A stretch of DNA of 64,000 nucleotides from Bacillus sp. KH172YL63. GTDB lineage: Bacteria > Bacillota > Bacilli > Bacillales > Bacillaceae_B. The notes under the pieces are model-generated. The model was given only the letters and a program-made list of their open reading frames with translations. It did not search any database and had not been told where the DNA came from. The stretch is taken from assembly GCF_011398925.1 (NCBI RefSeq), contig NZ_AP022842.1, forward strand, positions 670,001 to 734,000. The letters run 5' to 3'. Shown one piece after another: positions 51,782-60,137 of this stretch (positions within the stretch are counted from its first letter, which is position 1; each line of letters opens with the position of its first letter). Made by a program: the position numbers and the translations under genes.

Positions 51782-52396
51782 ATGAAAACCAATCTGCAAA
51801 ACATCCTGAAAATCATCAAGCTCGCGGAAAAGCTGAAAAGCGAATTGAGACACAGCTGGCTGTCAGATGGGAGGCAGGAAAGTGTCGCCGAGCATACGTG
51901 GCGGGTATCATTGATGGCTGTGCTGGTCGAACCGTATTTAACAGACAGAGTCGATATAACGAAACTATTGAAAATGATCATCATTCACGACCTGGTCGAA
52001 GCAGAGGCTAGAGATATTCCTGCCTTTTATACAATGGATAATGAGGAGAGGAAAAAAGAAAAACAGGCCAATGAATTAAAAGCGATCGACCGGATCAGGG
52101 ACACGCTGTCAGGGGCTATCGGGGAAGATATCCATGCTTTGTGGATAGAGTTCGAACGGAAAGAATCCTATGAAGCGAAGGTTGCCAATGCCCTGGATAA
52201 ACTTGAAGTCCAAATCCAGCATAACGAGGCAGACATTGATACGTGGCTTGATGTTGAATACGGGATGAGCTTTATGATGGGGAAACACACCGATTTTGAC
52301 CCGGTTCTTTCCGAATTGAAAAGGCTGATCGAAGAAGAAGCGGAAATGAAGATGCGAAGTGCAGGTATTCAGGTTGATGAAATCAAGCATGCATGA
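51782..52396 (+). CDS. HD-domain phosphohydrolase
   Basis: 204 residues. HD ligands are visible as SVAEHTWRVSL (His), IIIHDLVEAEARD (His-Asp) and a later DKLEVQIQHNEADI segment containing the last Asp. This subgroup resembles YfbR-type 5'-deoxynucleotidases and other small HD nucleotidases. A nucleotide substrate would fit the kinase neighbours but is inference. ATG 51782 is used because GGAGGAACCC lies in front; the frame extends to 51761 without a site. Confidence 0.85.
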   Translation: MKTNLQNILKIIKLAEKLKSELRHSWLSDGRQESVAEHTWRVSLMAVLVEPYLTDRVDITKLLKMIIIHDLVEAEARDIPAFYTMDNEERKKEKQANELKAIDRIRDTLSGAIGEDIHALWIEFERKESYEAKVANALDKLEVQIQHNEADIDTWLDVEYGMSFMMGKHTDFDPVLSELKRLIEEEAEMKMRSAGIQVDEIKHA

Positions 52397-52436
52397 AGCA
52401 AGGTTTAAAGATTACAAGGAAAGGAGACATCATGAT

Positions 52437-52616
52437 ATGAAAAAAGGTATGGTGTTTGTGCTATCAGGATTGGCATGTCTATTAGTATCATTGCTGGTCG
52501 TACTGCCAACCCCTATATTTGCAACAGTTCTGGGAGTCAGCATCCTCTTCAATGTATATGGTACTGTCCTGCTGATCGGGTTCATAAGAGGTACTGAGAA
52601 AATGAATCCAGAATGA
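52437..52616 (+). CDS. Small membrane protein, 59 aa
   Basis: Begins MKKGMVFVLSG after AAAGGAGA at nine bases. Two hydrophobic helices (GMVFVLSGLACLLVSLLVVL and ATVLGVSILFNVYGTVLLIG) separated by a short PTPIF turn, ending in a charged tail. No family recognised. Its stop overlaps the next start (ATGA), so it is coupled to the following membrane-anchored protein. Confidence 0.72.
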   Translation: MKKGMVFVLSGLACLLVSLLVVLPTPIFATVLGVSILFNVYGTVLLIGFIRGTEKMNPE

Positions 52617-52999
52617 GAAGAAGCATCATTCTATCTGTCATCATCCTGGCATTGATCTTCTATTATTTATACGCAGGGATAAGGGTCCCCTATGAAGATA
52701 TAACGTTAGAAAATGCGCCATCCTCCATCCGGGAAAAGATAGAGGGAAATGAGGACCATATTGGATATCAACTCATTCAAACCGGTACCTCTACCTATAT
52801 TTATTACCGAGCCAATGATGATCCGAATGATTATATCACCACAAGTGTGGATGTCAGGTCCAAGTTTGATCAGGTAGTCGTGACTGCGACGGTGATGTAT
52901 GCCAGTAATGATGGATATGTCAGTGACTACAAATTAATAAAGCTCGATAAAGTGTCAGAAGATCGATTATTCTTTAAGGAATACAATAAAGCAAACTAA
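52613..52999 (+). CDS. Membrane-anchored protein of unknown function, 128 aa
   Basis: An N-terminal hydrophobic segment (SIILSVIILALIFYYLYAGI) and a ~105-residue extracytoplasmic domain (IGYQLIQTGTSTYIYYRA, QVVVTATVMYASNDG), probably beta-rich. No recognised family. Start overlaps the stop of the preceding 59-aa gene; the next gene begins 14 bp after it with AAGAAGGGGG, so the three form a small membrane-protein operon. Confidence 0.75.
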   Translation: MRRSIILSVIILALIFYYLYAGIRVPYEDITLENAPSSIREKIEGNEDHIGYQLIQTGTSTYIYYRANDDPNDYITTSVDVRSKFDQVVVTATVMYASNDGYVSDYKLIKLDKVSEDRLFFKEYNKAN

Positions 53000-53013
53000 G
53001 AAGGGGGCTTAAC

Positions 53014-53358
53014 ATGAAAGAGTATGTGATGAGTATAGCCGTATTTTCGCTGGCCATTGCAATTGTCATAGGAAGCTGGCTGATTGCAGATGGAATGAAA
53101 CAAGAAGAAACAGCGGCAAAAGAAGAAGTGAAGACCGAGATCGTGCTGCAAGAGAAAAAATTATTAACGCCGGGGGAGCTGAAGGAGTATCTCGGCATTA
53201 CAGATGAAGAGTTGGCAATCATCATGCCGAGAGATGGTGGAGACGGGACAACAAGCAGTCAAATCCCGAATATCAGAATCGGAAACAGTTATTATTTTCC
53301 CCGGGCTGCAGTTGATAGCTGGCTGCTTGAGATGGAGATGGTCGGGTTTTATAGATAA
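53014..53358 (+). CDS. Membrane-anchored excisionase-like helix-turn-helix protein
   Basis: 114 residues: an N-terminal membrane segment (MSIAVFSLAIAIVIGSWLIA), a charged linker and a C-terminal domain LLTPGELKEYLGITDEELAII...IRIGNSYYFPRAAVDSWL. The C-terminal part resembles the AlpA/MerR-like excisionase fold used for DNA binding. If the segment is a real anchor with the N-terminus inside, the domain would face outward and not bind DNA, so orientation matters. Function unknown. Confidence 0.75.
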   Translation: MKEYVMSIAVFSLAIAIVIGSWLIADGMKQEETAAKEEVKTEIVLQEKKLLTPGELKEYLGITDEELAIIMPRDGGDGTTSSQIPNIRIGNSYYFPRAAVDSWLLEMEMVGFYR

Positions 53359-53418
53359 GTGTACGCGATGAACTAAAAGCATGTTAGAACACAACACCAA
53401 TGAAAAGGAGAACCTTTC

Positions 53419-53973
53419 ATGTTAAGACTTTTCATCATGACCGTAGGAAAAACCCACAGCGGCAAAACAACATTCGCAAAGAAGTTGGAAAAACAATTGA
53501 TGAATTCGGTTGTGATTGATCAGGACAATCATGCTGCATTCATCAACACCCATTATAAGCATATCCTTCCATCAGAAGGCCCGAATACTTTGAAATATGC
53601 CATCAGTCAAGCAGTGGTGGACTATGCGATTCAGGAAACCTCCCATCATATGATTCTGTGTAATTCAAACCTTAGCAAAAGTGGAAGGGCAGCCCGTTTG
53701 AAACAATTCCGAGAAAACGGTTTTCACACCATACTTGTCCATTGCGACACCCCGGAAGAGGTCCTTAAAGAACGGGTGGCAAACAGTGAGCGGAGCAAGT
53801 CCATCTTCAGGAGTGAGACGTCCTTCGAAGAAGTATTGAGAAGGCAACAGTCTCATTCCTATTTTAAGGACACTGGGGATCCGGTTGAAGGAGAAGCAGA
53901 TCGATTGTTTGTCATTCAGAGTGAGGGTGAAGTGGAAGGGGTTATCCGGGAGATTGTGGGGATTTTGGTGTGA
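53419..53973 (+). CDS. P-loop ATP-binding protein, AAA/zeta-kinase-like
   Basis: 184 residues. Walker A is GKTHSGKTTFAKKL at residue ~10, followed by DQDNHAAFI and a helical section ending in LVHCDTPEEVLKERVANSERS, typical of small kinases that phosphorylate metabolites or nucleotides. GAAAAGGAGAACC precedes the ATG. Substrate not predictable. No antitoxin partner is evident. Confidence 0.83.
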   Translation: MLRLFIMTVGKTHSGKTTFAKKLEKQLMNSVVIDQDNHAAFINTHYKHILPSEGPNTLKYAISQAVVDYAIQETSHHMILCNSNLSKSGRAARLKQFRENGFHTILVHCDTPEEVLKERVANSERSKSIFRSETSFEEVLRRQQSHSYFKDTGDPVEGEADRLFVIQSEGEVEGVIREIVGILV

Positions 53974-54143
53974 AAGGTGAGAGTGTTACTCCAAAGGATG
54001 GTTTCTAGGTGATGATGTTGAACCCTTTGAAAAGGATATGACGGACGCACTATCAGGAATGAGCGAATCTGGCGTATTTAAAGAGAAGATGAATCTGACT
54101 ATGCTCGGCACCAAGGCGGCAAACATGTGAAGGAGGTTCACGT

Positions 54144-54443
54144 ATGGCACGATGCACCCGATGTGACGGTAAGCTCTCATGGCATAAAATGTTTTCAGCG
54201 TTGATGATCAAGAAGCGGCATGCTTTTGACTGTCAGCACTGCGGTCAGGAACTATATTTCACCCCTGGATCGGTAAAATGGATATTCGGGGTGACGGCAC
54301 TCATTCCCATAAGCTTTGCTTTGTCTATGATTCTGAAACCGACAGCGTCTTCCTTCGTCTTTCACGTTATAGTGGTATTCTTATACGTTTTGATTGTCCC
54401 GTTCTGCGTAAGGGTGACGCATAAGGAGGAGCCACTATTTTAG
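54144..54443 (+). CDS. TIGR04104-type membrane protein with two CxxC motifs
   Basis: 99 residues. An N-terminal zinc-ribbon-like pair CTRCDGKLSWHK...CQHCGQ (CxxC separated by about 23 residues) is followed by two hydrophobic helices. This is the pattern of the cxxc_20_cxxc family. Function unknown. AAGGAGG precedes the ATG. Lies at the end of the kinase/membrane gene run, with 170 bp of uncertain sequence before it. Confidence 0.8.
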   Translation: MARCTRCDGKLSWHKMFSALMIKKRHAFDCQHCGQELYFTPGSVKWIFGVTALIPISFALSMILKPTASSFVFHVIVVFLYVLIVPFCVRVTHKEEPLF

Positions 54444-54460
54444 CTCATCAGGAGGTGATC

Positions 54461-54647
54461 ATGCTGAAGATAAACAGAATGACAGAGGTGGCTGGCTGTT
54501 ATTAATCGCTTTTTGGATGGTACGAAGCTTGTATGGTTTGATACAGCATATAAAAGAGCAGGACAAGAAGTTCGCCATAATCGAATGCTTTTTGTTGACG
54601 TTACGGTTGGTGTGCTGTACTGGCAGGGGGTCATCACTATAACCTGA
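54461..54647 (+). pseudogene. Short gene disrupted by an apparent frameshift
   Basis: A very strong AGGAGGTGATC precedes ATG 54461, but that frame ends after 14 codons. Another frame just after it reads WLAVINRFLDGTKLVWFDTA then GQEVRHNRMLFVDVTVGVLY and ends at TGA 54645, with protein-like composition. Removing one G near 54488-54492 would join the two into a ~60-residue protein. It is either a decayed gene or a sequence error. No homologue recognised. Confidence 0.4.
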
Positions 54648-54738
54648 TATGTATTTGGCGTGAATAAGAGGCCCCCTATACCATCCTTATCTTAAGAAGG
54701 GGAATCCTCCAGAAGGCAGCTGCAATTGGATGTCTATA

Positions 54739-54858
54739 TTAAAAATTTTTCTTTCGATCTGCTTTTCTTCTAAAATAGCTTATTGTGATTCCGATGATGC
54801 CTGCAATGACTAATAGAGGAATGATAAAATAAACAATCGCTCCTGTAGTTCCAATCAT
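54739..54858 (-). CDS. Small membrane protein, 39 aa
   Basis: ATG 54858 on the minus strand preceded by GAGGAGGAAC. The product MIGTTGAIVYFIIPLLVIAG... has one hydrophobic helix and a basic tail (FRRKADRKKNF), the layout of single-pass mini-proteins. It is too short to be judged by coding statistics; the ribosome binding site and composition are the support. A short A/T-rich region follows the stop. Confidence 0.6.
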   Translation of the reverse strand: MIGTTGAIVYFIIPLLVIAGIIGITISYFRRKADRKKNF

Positions 54859-55032
54859 GGTTGTTCCTCCTCTCGATTGATTCATAGCCATATTCCCCTT
54901 TTTTAAGGTTTTGAAACGGGTGGGTGTGTTGAGAATAAGGATGTGGCCAATATAGATAATAAAGAGGATTATCGTCATTAAAAATAACAAAAATAAACCG
55001 TACGAGCGTGACGGATTGTAGGAGGCCCACAA

Positions 55033-55215
55033 ATGAAACGACTCAAAAACAAACCATACTGGATCCTCATGCCCCCATTTCTCATATTATCCTTCATCTT
55101 GATCTACAACCTTCCTCCGGAAAATCAGCACTATGCCTATATTCCGGTCATCGTCTTTTGGATCGTCTATTATAGTTGGAACCTCTATTCAGGAAAGAAA
55201 AATAGAAATAGATAA
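55033..55215 (+). CDS. Small membrane protein, 60 aa
   Basis: ATG 55033 with TAGGAGGCCC upstream. Two hydrophobic helices (WILMPPFLILSFILIYNL and YIPVIVFWIVYYSWNLY) with a basic C-terminus (SGKKNRNR). No family recognised. Followed immediately by a perfect terminator; divergent from the 39-aa gene. Confidence 0.75.
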   Translation: MKRLKNKPYWILMPPFLILSFILIYNLPPENQHYAYIPVIVFWIVYYSWNLYSGKKNRNR

Positions 55216-55217
55216 AG

Positions 55218-55250
55218 AGAAGGAGCCGTGCCCCAAGTACGGCTCCTTCT
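55218..55250. terminator. Bidirectional terminator
   Basis: Perfect 12-bp stem AGAAGGAGCCGT/ACGGCTCCTTCT with a nine-base loop between convergent genes, overlapping the end region of the 60-aa gene. Confidence 0.9.
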
Positions 55251-55258
55251 TTCGTTTA

Positions 55259-56905
55259 TCACACCACGGGGCGCACCCACAGCTTTGAAAAATCCACGTA
55301 TCCAAAATGTTTGATTTCGATGTTCATGATATCGGTGGTAAAGGGGATGAACCTTTTTTCGTAATAGAGTGGGATCATGATCGATTCTTCCATGAGCATT
55401 CTTTCCACTTTCATGTTCAGTTCTGTCCATTGTGCAAAAGGTGTGTGGGGGTAAGCGGCCAGCGCGCCCTTCAGCTTTTCACTTTTTTCTACGATGTGGT
55501 GCAGCGGGGAAAAGCCGTTCATCATGAAATGGTAAAATGAAAAGTTTTGGCTGGATTCGAAAATCTCTCCGTGAATGAATAGGTCCACTTCAAGTGTTTT
55601 CGGGTGCTTGATGAGCGTATCTTTGAATGAAAACCACTGAAGGTCCACCGGAATGTTTTCTTTTTCGAAGACGTCAACGAGCCACTGTGTTGTCCTTGCT
55701 GTATGTTTGGCACCACGGATTACGATGGGGGCAGTGAAGGACGGTCTTCGAGCTTCCCTGATATGCATGTGTTGATCCTGTCCTGCCAATGTGCTTTTGT
55801 CATTCGTTGCGGCACGGGGTTCGTAATCTGAAATGCTGTGACGGTATTTCGCGATGATCCAGTGGAGAAAGTCCCTCACTTCTTTCCGCCGGATGTCTGA
55901 GTCCCGTGTCGGGTCCATGACAACGATTCCGAAGCCTGAGTCGCTTTCCACTTCAACCGAATCCCCATCATGTTGTTCGTGATGTGACTGGTACATCCCT
56001 TTAAAATCATGGGGAACCTGGACGAATTCCACGGCATCAAGAAGGGGCCTTTCCCTGAAATGATTTTTAAAGGCGGCAAGCGTCGTCTTTTCATCCTTGT
56101 TTTCTTCAATGGAGAAGCTGCCGGTACCAAGGACGCGTCCCTTATTTTCTTTATAAATGCTTGCATACATCATACTGAGCATCGGGAGTACGTAGCTGCA
56201 TCCGCTTGGGTGGTGAAGATCGATGACGTGTGGCGCTTTGACTTCGATCTTTTCGACCGGCGTCCATAGTCCTTTGTAATGGGGATCATGTCGGACTCTG
56301 TCCAAGCAGTCGACCACGTCCTTTGCCGTCAGGGAGGACCCGTCATGAAATGTAATGTCTTTCCGTAAATAAAGACGAGCTTTCTCTGGCGACACATCCC
56401 AGCTGTGGGCGAGTTCCGGGAGGATGTCTCCATTTTCAGTGATGGAGACAAGCCTGTTGAACACATTCGCGACGAGATGGGCACTGAGGACATCGGCTGC
56501 CTTCAGCGGGTGGATGGAGAAAAAGGGGTGCCTTTTCGGGACGATCAGCTTGTCCGCAGACTCCCTGATGAATCCAAGCTTCGTATGAAATTGATTCATC
56601 AACCGCAGCTTCGTATCGGTGGACCATTCGTACATCAGATATTTACTGCTTTCTGCGACAGATTTCTGTTCGATCTCCTTCATGGCTACTTCTTCAAACG
56701 CTTCTTCCACATCCTTTTTCCAGGAAAGCTTCGAAACATTGCCACGGCCGCGACCCGGTGTAAAGACCATCCATCCTTCTTCATTCCATTTTTTTAAGTA
56801 GCGGGTCGTCTGCTTCAGGCTCAATTGAAGGGTTTCAGAGATTTCCTCGACTCGGATATTTCCAGAAGGATAGTACCTCCAAAGGGTGAGTAATTTATTC
56901 TCCAT
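55259..56905 (-). CDS. SgrR-family regulator with solute-binding domain
   Basis: 548 residues. The N-terminal ~115 residues are an SgrR-type winged helix (LTLWRYYPSGNIRVEEISET, KQTTRYLKKWNEEGWMVF). Residues ~130-548 are a family 5 solute-binding (oligopeptide type) domain without a signal peptide (FNRLVSITENGDILPELAHSW, RKDITFHDGSSLTAKDVVDC). SgrR of E. coli senses sugar-phosphate stress; Gram-positive members often sit beside a divergent MFS transporter, as here. ATG 56905 has TAGGAGGAAAC upstream. Predicted to control the MFS gene 99 bp away. Confidence 0.9.
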   Translation of the reverse strand: MENKLLTLWRYYPSGNIRVEEISETLQLSLKQTTRYLKKWNEEGWMVFTPGRGRGNVSKLSWKKDVEEAFEEVAMKEIEQKSVAESSKYLMYEWSTDTKLRLMNQFHTKLGFIRESADKLIVPKRHPFFSIHPLKAADVLSAHLVANVFNRLVSITENGDILPELAHSWDVSPEKARLYLRKDITFHDGSSLTAKDVVDCLDRVRHDPHYKGLWTPVEKIEVKAPHVIDLHHPSGCSYVLPMLSMMYASIYKENKGRVLGTGSFSIEENKDEKTTLAAFKNHFRERPLLDAVEFVQVPHDFKGMYQSHHEQHDGDSVEVESDSGFGIVVMDPTRDSDIRRKEVRDFLHWIIAKYRHSISDYEPRAATNDKSTLAGQDQHMHIREARRPSFTAPIVIRGAKHTARTTQWLVDVFEKENIPVDLQWFSFKDTLIKHPKTLEVDLFIHGEIFESSQNFSFYHFMMNGFSPLHHIVEKSEKLKGALAAYPHTPFAQWTELNMKVERMLMEESIMIPLYYEKRFIPFTTDIMNIEIKHFGYVDFSKLWVRPVV

Positions 56906-57004
56906 CGTGTGTTTCCTCCTAAAAGGGGACATGAATATATAAAGTGTCTATTTTTATAATATTTCGTCTAGTTTAATATACAGTAAACAAGGGGAGGGAA
57001 CAAC

Positions 57005-58267
57005 ATGAAGTGGAAAGAATTACCTCAGAATATTAAAGTGAGGATGATCACCTCATTTTTTAATCGTGCCGTATCATCAGCCGTCATGCCATTTATGGCC
57101 CTGTTTTTTGCACAGGAACTGAACAAGATTTGGGCGGGGGCATTCCTGATCACAACAGTGGTGATCGGATTTTTCATCAATTTGGTAGGCGGTTATATAT
57201 CAGATCGCTTTCCCCGGAAGAAAGTGCTGCTGACCACATCCTGGCTGAACGCTTTCTTCTTCCTGATCATGACGGTCAGCTTATTGCCGGCAGAGAATCT
57301 TATCTGGCTGTTTGCAGGTGCATACATAGGTTTCATCATTACGAGCAGTCTGGGCCGCCCGGCTATGCACGCCATCATCATCGATTCCACGACGCCTGAA
57401 AACCGGAAGGCCGTTTATGCCCTGGATTACTGGCTCGTCAACTTGTCGATGGCAATCGGGGCGGCACTTGGAGGATTACTCTACATCAATCATCAAACAG
57501 AATTATTCATGATGCTCACATTCACGTCGACGATGATTCCGATCGCATATGGAATCTGGCTGCAGGATCATTTTAAAGATCAGCTTCAAAAGAAGCATCA
57601 AAATGTCTTTGTGGATCTTATCAGCAATTATCGTGTTGCCTTTCGTGATTCTGCTTTCGTGAAAGTGGTTTTCGGCTCCACCTTCATTTTTGCGGCAGAA
57701 TTCTCTTTGAACAGCTATATCGGCATCAGGCTCGCTGAAACATTCGACGCCGTAAGTGTGGGGAGTTTTGAAATCGTAGGGGTGAGGATGCTGAGTATCC
57801 TGAACATCCAGAACATGCTCCTTGTCGTATGCTTTACATTCATCATCAACCGGTTTACGGACCGAATGAACAAGAAGCATGCGTTGTTAGTCGGGCTGCT
57901 TCTGTACGGAATAGGCTATATGACCATTACTTCTGCAAATACGTGGTACGTGTTGGTTGCATTCAACCTGATTGCGACAATGGGTGAACTGATTTACTCA
58001 CCGATCCGAAACGCGGAACAGGCCAACATGATCCCGAGCGACAAACGGGGATCATACTCAGCCTTTTCAAACCTTTCCTTTAGCGGGGCCGACATGATTG
58101 CCCGGTCCACCATCATCATCGGCGCCTTCCTCATACCGACCATGATGAGTGTCTATATCGGGTCGATCGTCATGATCGGTACGTTCTTCATCTATACCGG
58201 ATTATTTGTCCGGAGCTGGACTTCAGGGAAAGTCCTTGATGAGGGTGTGACGGCAGGAGGAAAGTAA
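57005..58267 (+). CDS. MFS multidrug-type exporter divergent from SgrR regulator
   Basis: 420 residues with twelve hydrophobic segments. The loop GGYISDRFPRKKVLL after segment 2 and GRPAMHAIIIDSTTPENRK after segment 4 are typical of MDR-type MFS exporters (YttB/YfmO-like). GGGGAGGG precedes the ATG. Substrate unknown; the divergent SgrR-like gene is its likely regulator. Ends with a strong terminator. Confidence 0.88.
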   Translation: MKWKELPQNIKVRMITSFFNRAVSSAVMPFMALFFAQELNKIWAGAFLITTVVIGFFINLVGGYISDRFPRKKVLLTTSWLNAFFFLIMTVSLLPAENLIWLFAGAYIGFIITSSLGRPAMHAIIIDSTTPENRKAVYALDYWLVNLSMAIGAALGGLLYINHQTELFMMLTFTSTMIPIAYGIWLQDHFKDQLQKKHQNVFVDLISNYRVAFRDSAFVKVVFGSTFIFAAEFSLNSYIGIRLAETFDAVSVGSFEIVGVRMLSILNIQNMLLVVCFTFIINRFTDRMNKKHALLVGLLLYGIGYMTITSANTWYVLVAFNLIATMGELIYSPIRNAEQANMIPSDKRGSYSAFSNLSFSGADMIARSTIIIGAFLIPTMMSVYIGSIVMIGTFFIYTGLFVRSWTSGKVLDEGVTAGGK

Positions 58268-58283
58268 CGATAAAAAGGAGTGT

Positions 58284-58318
58284 AAGAAGCTTATCCTGTG
58301 GAGATAAGCTTCTTTTTT
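58284..58318 (+). terminator. Terminator of the MFS exporter gene
   Basis: Perfect 12-bp stem AAGAAGCTTATC/GATAAGCTTCTT and a T run. Confidence 0.92.
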
Positions 58319-58510
58319 AATGGTTCTTTTCACATAGACTGTTGCTGTTATTAGACTTTAATGTAAGTATCTACGGTAATTTGATGCTGAGGAGTAAAAA
58401 ATGGTTATAGCAATGGATCAAGGGAAATGTACTTGAATTACGCTAATCACTACTATTCAGAAGAAGAACAAGTAGTTAATCCAGTGAATTTTTGGTTTTT
58501 ATCCTCGATA

Positions 58511-58637
58511 GTTGATTGGAGCGGAAGATGCTCGACTCCTGCGGGAACTGATGGACAGGTGAGACCCCGCAGGACGAAGTCCGAGGAGGCTCACCGCCAT
58601 CCCCGCGGAAAGCGAGCATCTGGAGCGGAAATCAACC
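58511..58637. repeat. Bacillaceae-type GGAGCGGAA folded repeat
   Basis: A ~127-bp GC-rich imperfect palindrome in the 520-bp gap before the next gene. It starts GTTGATTGGAGCGGAAG and ends TGGAGCGGAAATCAAC, with internal pairs GATGCTCG/CGAGCATC, CCTGCGGG/CCCCGCAGG and GGTGAG/CTCACC. I recognise it as a repeat family spread through intergenic regions of many Bacillaceae genomes. GC content is well above the flanks. The rest of the gap shows no gene; the flank ATTTTGAAATAATTGATAG also occurs near 48616. Confidence 0.8.
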
Positions 58638-58787
58638 GCACCTGACTTGTTTAAAAGTCACAATATTTACGAAAACAGCCTTTTTAATAATTTTCGTTGA
58701 AGTATTCTAAGTATTTTGAAATAATTGATAGGAAGAAAATGTTAATGTATATCATTGGATACTGTTAAGAAAGCGGGATATCCCAAT

Positions 58788-59561
58788 ATGAAAAAAATGA
58801 ATCATCATGACTACGTTAAAATAAAAAACCTCATACAAGCAGACTCGATCGCTGTGCCAACCTTTGTGAATTCCGTTCTCGACGGGGTGATAGACGGCAT
58901 TGTTTATGCTGACTCATCGGTGCCGGAAACATTTTTCATCGGTACGGGTAATGGCATTTATTTTGCCGGGGGGAGACCTGAAGGCAATCTTGCAGAAATA
59001 TTGAACGGAATCTATCGAGATAGGAAAAATCAATCACTGCGATTCACTTTGTTCACCTCATCATCAGATTGGTATCACCTGATCAATAGACATCTCAACG
59101 GTGAGGTGAAGTCAATGAGAAGATATCAATTTGCCTATATCGGAGGGACGGACCTCTCCAAGAAGGACACGCTGCCAGAAGGCTATTCCATTTCACAGAT
59201 CAATCCTTCTCTCATAGAACGAAGTGAAGCGTTCGGGCCCAGATATTATGAAGAATATTGGGGAGGGACGGATCCGTTTATTCACAATGGTTTCGGATTC
59301 TGTCTCTTACATAACGGAAACATTGTGAGTGAGTGCACGTCGATCTTTGCTTCGAAACACTATGCGGAAATCGACATTGAGACGATGACTGAGTATCAGG
59401 GAAAAGGGTTGGCGAAAGTTTTGACGGCCAGGTTCATCTCTGAATGTGACAGAAGGGGGCTCCAACCACGCTGGGACTGCGGTGTGGAGAATGGGGCGTC
59501 CATTCGGCTCGCAGAAAGAGCAGGATTTCGCATGGAGAATGAGTACAGTATTTTGGTGTAA
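58788..59561 (+). CDS. GNAT acetyltransferase (two-part, ~257 aa)
   Basis: 257 residues. The N-terminal half is a GNAT-like partner domain (VPTFVNSVLDGVIDGIVYA); the C-terminal half has the acetyl-CoA fold ECTSIFASKHYAEIDIETMTEYQ with GKGLAKVLTARFI and the closing NGASIRLAERAGF. Resembles the GNAT_acetyltr_2 or FR47-like group. The start at ATG 58788 has only a weak AGCGGGA site. It opens a compact run of eight genes to 63.6 kb. The GGGACGGACCTC string occurs twice within its coding region (59144 and a variant at 59268). Confidence 0.85.
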   Translation: MKKMNHHDYVKIKNLIQADSIAVPTFVNSVLDGVIDGIVYADSSVPETFFIGTGNGIYFAGGRPEGNLAEILNGIYRDRKNQSLRFTLFTSSSDWYHLINRHLNGEVKSMRRYQFAYIGGTDLSKKDTLPEGYSISQINPSLIERSEAFGPRYYEEYWGGTDPFIHNGFGFCLLHNGNIVSECTSIFASKHYAEIDIETMTEYQGKGLAKVLTARFISECDRRGLQPRWDCGVENGASIRLAERAGFRMENEYSILV

Positions 59562-59579
59562 AGGGAGAGGAATTCTGTG

Positions 59580-60137
59580 ATGGGAAAGAAAGCGTTGGTT
59601 CTTGTAGATGTGCAGGAAGCGTTCAAGGACAGCAAGTGGGGAGAACGGAACAACCCCGATGCGGAGTTGAATATTCAAAGGATCCTCCACCTTTGGCGTG
59701 AAAAGGGATATGAAGTGATTTATATTCAGCACGAATCGGATCAGCCATCGTCCCTGTTCTACCCTGGGAATAAAGGGTACGAGTTGAATCCGCTCGTAAC
59801 GCCTAAGGAGAAGGAGGTCATTTTTTCAAAGAAAGTAAACAGCAGCTTCATCGGGACCGGTCTGGAATCATATTTGAAAGAGAACGGGATATGCGAACTG
59901 GTCATAACCGGATTGACCACCCCTCATTGTGTATCCACGACTGCCAGGATGAGTGGAAATCTTGGGTTCACAACATATCTTATTTCCGATGCGACGGCAG
60001 CATTTGGCCTGACTGATCACAAAGGGGTGTATCATCGTCCCGAAGTGATACATGAAATCACTTTAGCCACCCTGCATGATGAGTTTGCCACCATTCTCAC
60101 CACCGATGAAATGATGAAGGAGTTTGACCTGGTATGA
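59580..60137 (+). CDS. Isochorismatase-family cysteine hydrolase
   Basis: 185 residues. The catalytic triad of the family is Asp in ALVLVDVQEAF, Lys in IFSKKVNSSF and Cys in GLTTPHCVSTTARM. Members hydrolyse nicotinamide, N-carbamoyl compounds or related amides; the specific substrate is not evident. ATG 59580 has AGGGAGAGG nine bases upstream. Its stop overlaps the ASCH gene start (ATGA). Confidence 0.9.
   Translation: MGKKALVLVDVQEAFKDSKWGERNNPDAELNIQRILHLWREKGYEVIYIQHESDQPSSLFYPGNKGYELNPLVTPKEKEVIFSKKVNSSFIGTGLESYLKENGICELVITGLTTPHCVSTTARMSGNLGFTTYLISDATAAFGLTDHKGVYHRPEVIHEITLATLHDEFATILTTDEMMKEFDLV

Noticed and set aside
53982..54130. Possible 3' remnant of a gene (reading YSKGWFLGDDVEPFEKD, then SGVFKEKMNLTMLG)
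   Set aside because: Open for about 48 codons in protein-like composition, but no start, no ribosome binding site and no family recognised; too weak to list as a pseudogene.
47949..54443. Toxin-antitoxin or anti-phage defence module
   Set aside because: P-loop kinases and an HD protein can occur in such systems, but no antitoxin, effector nuclease or known defence core gene is paired with them.
58427..58645. Plus-strand 72-codon frame
   Set aside because: It runs through the folded Bacillaceae repeat and has no ribosome binding site.
59142..59158. GGGACGGACCTC inside a GNAT gene as a repeat insertion
   Set aside because: No inverted partner and the frame is undisturbed; treated as coincidence, though two near-copies in one gene are noted.
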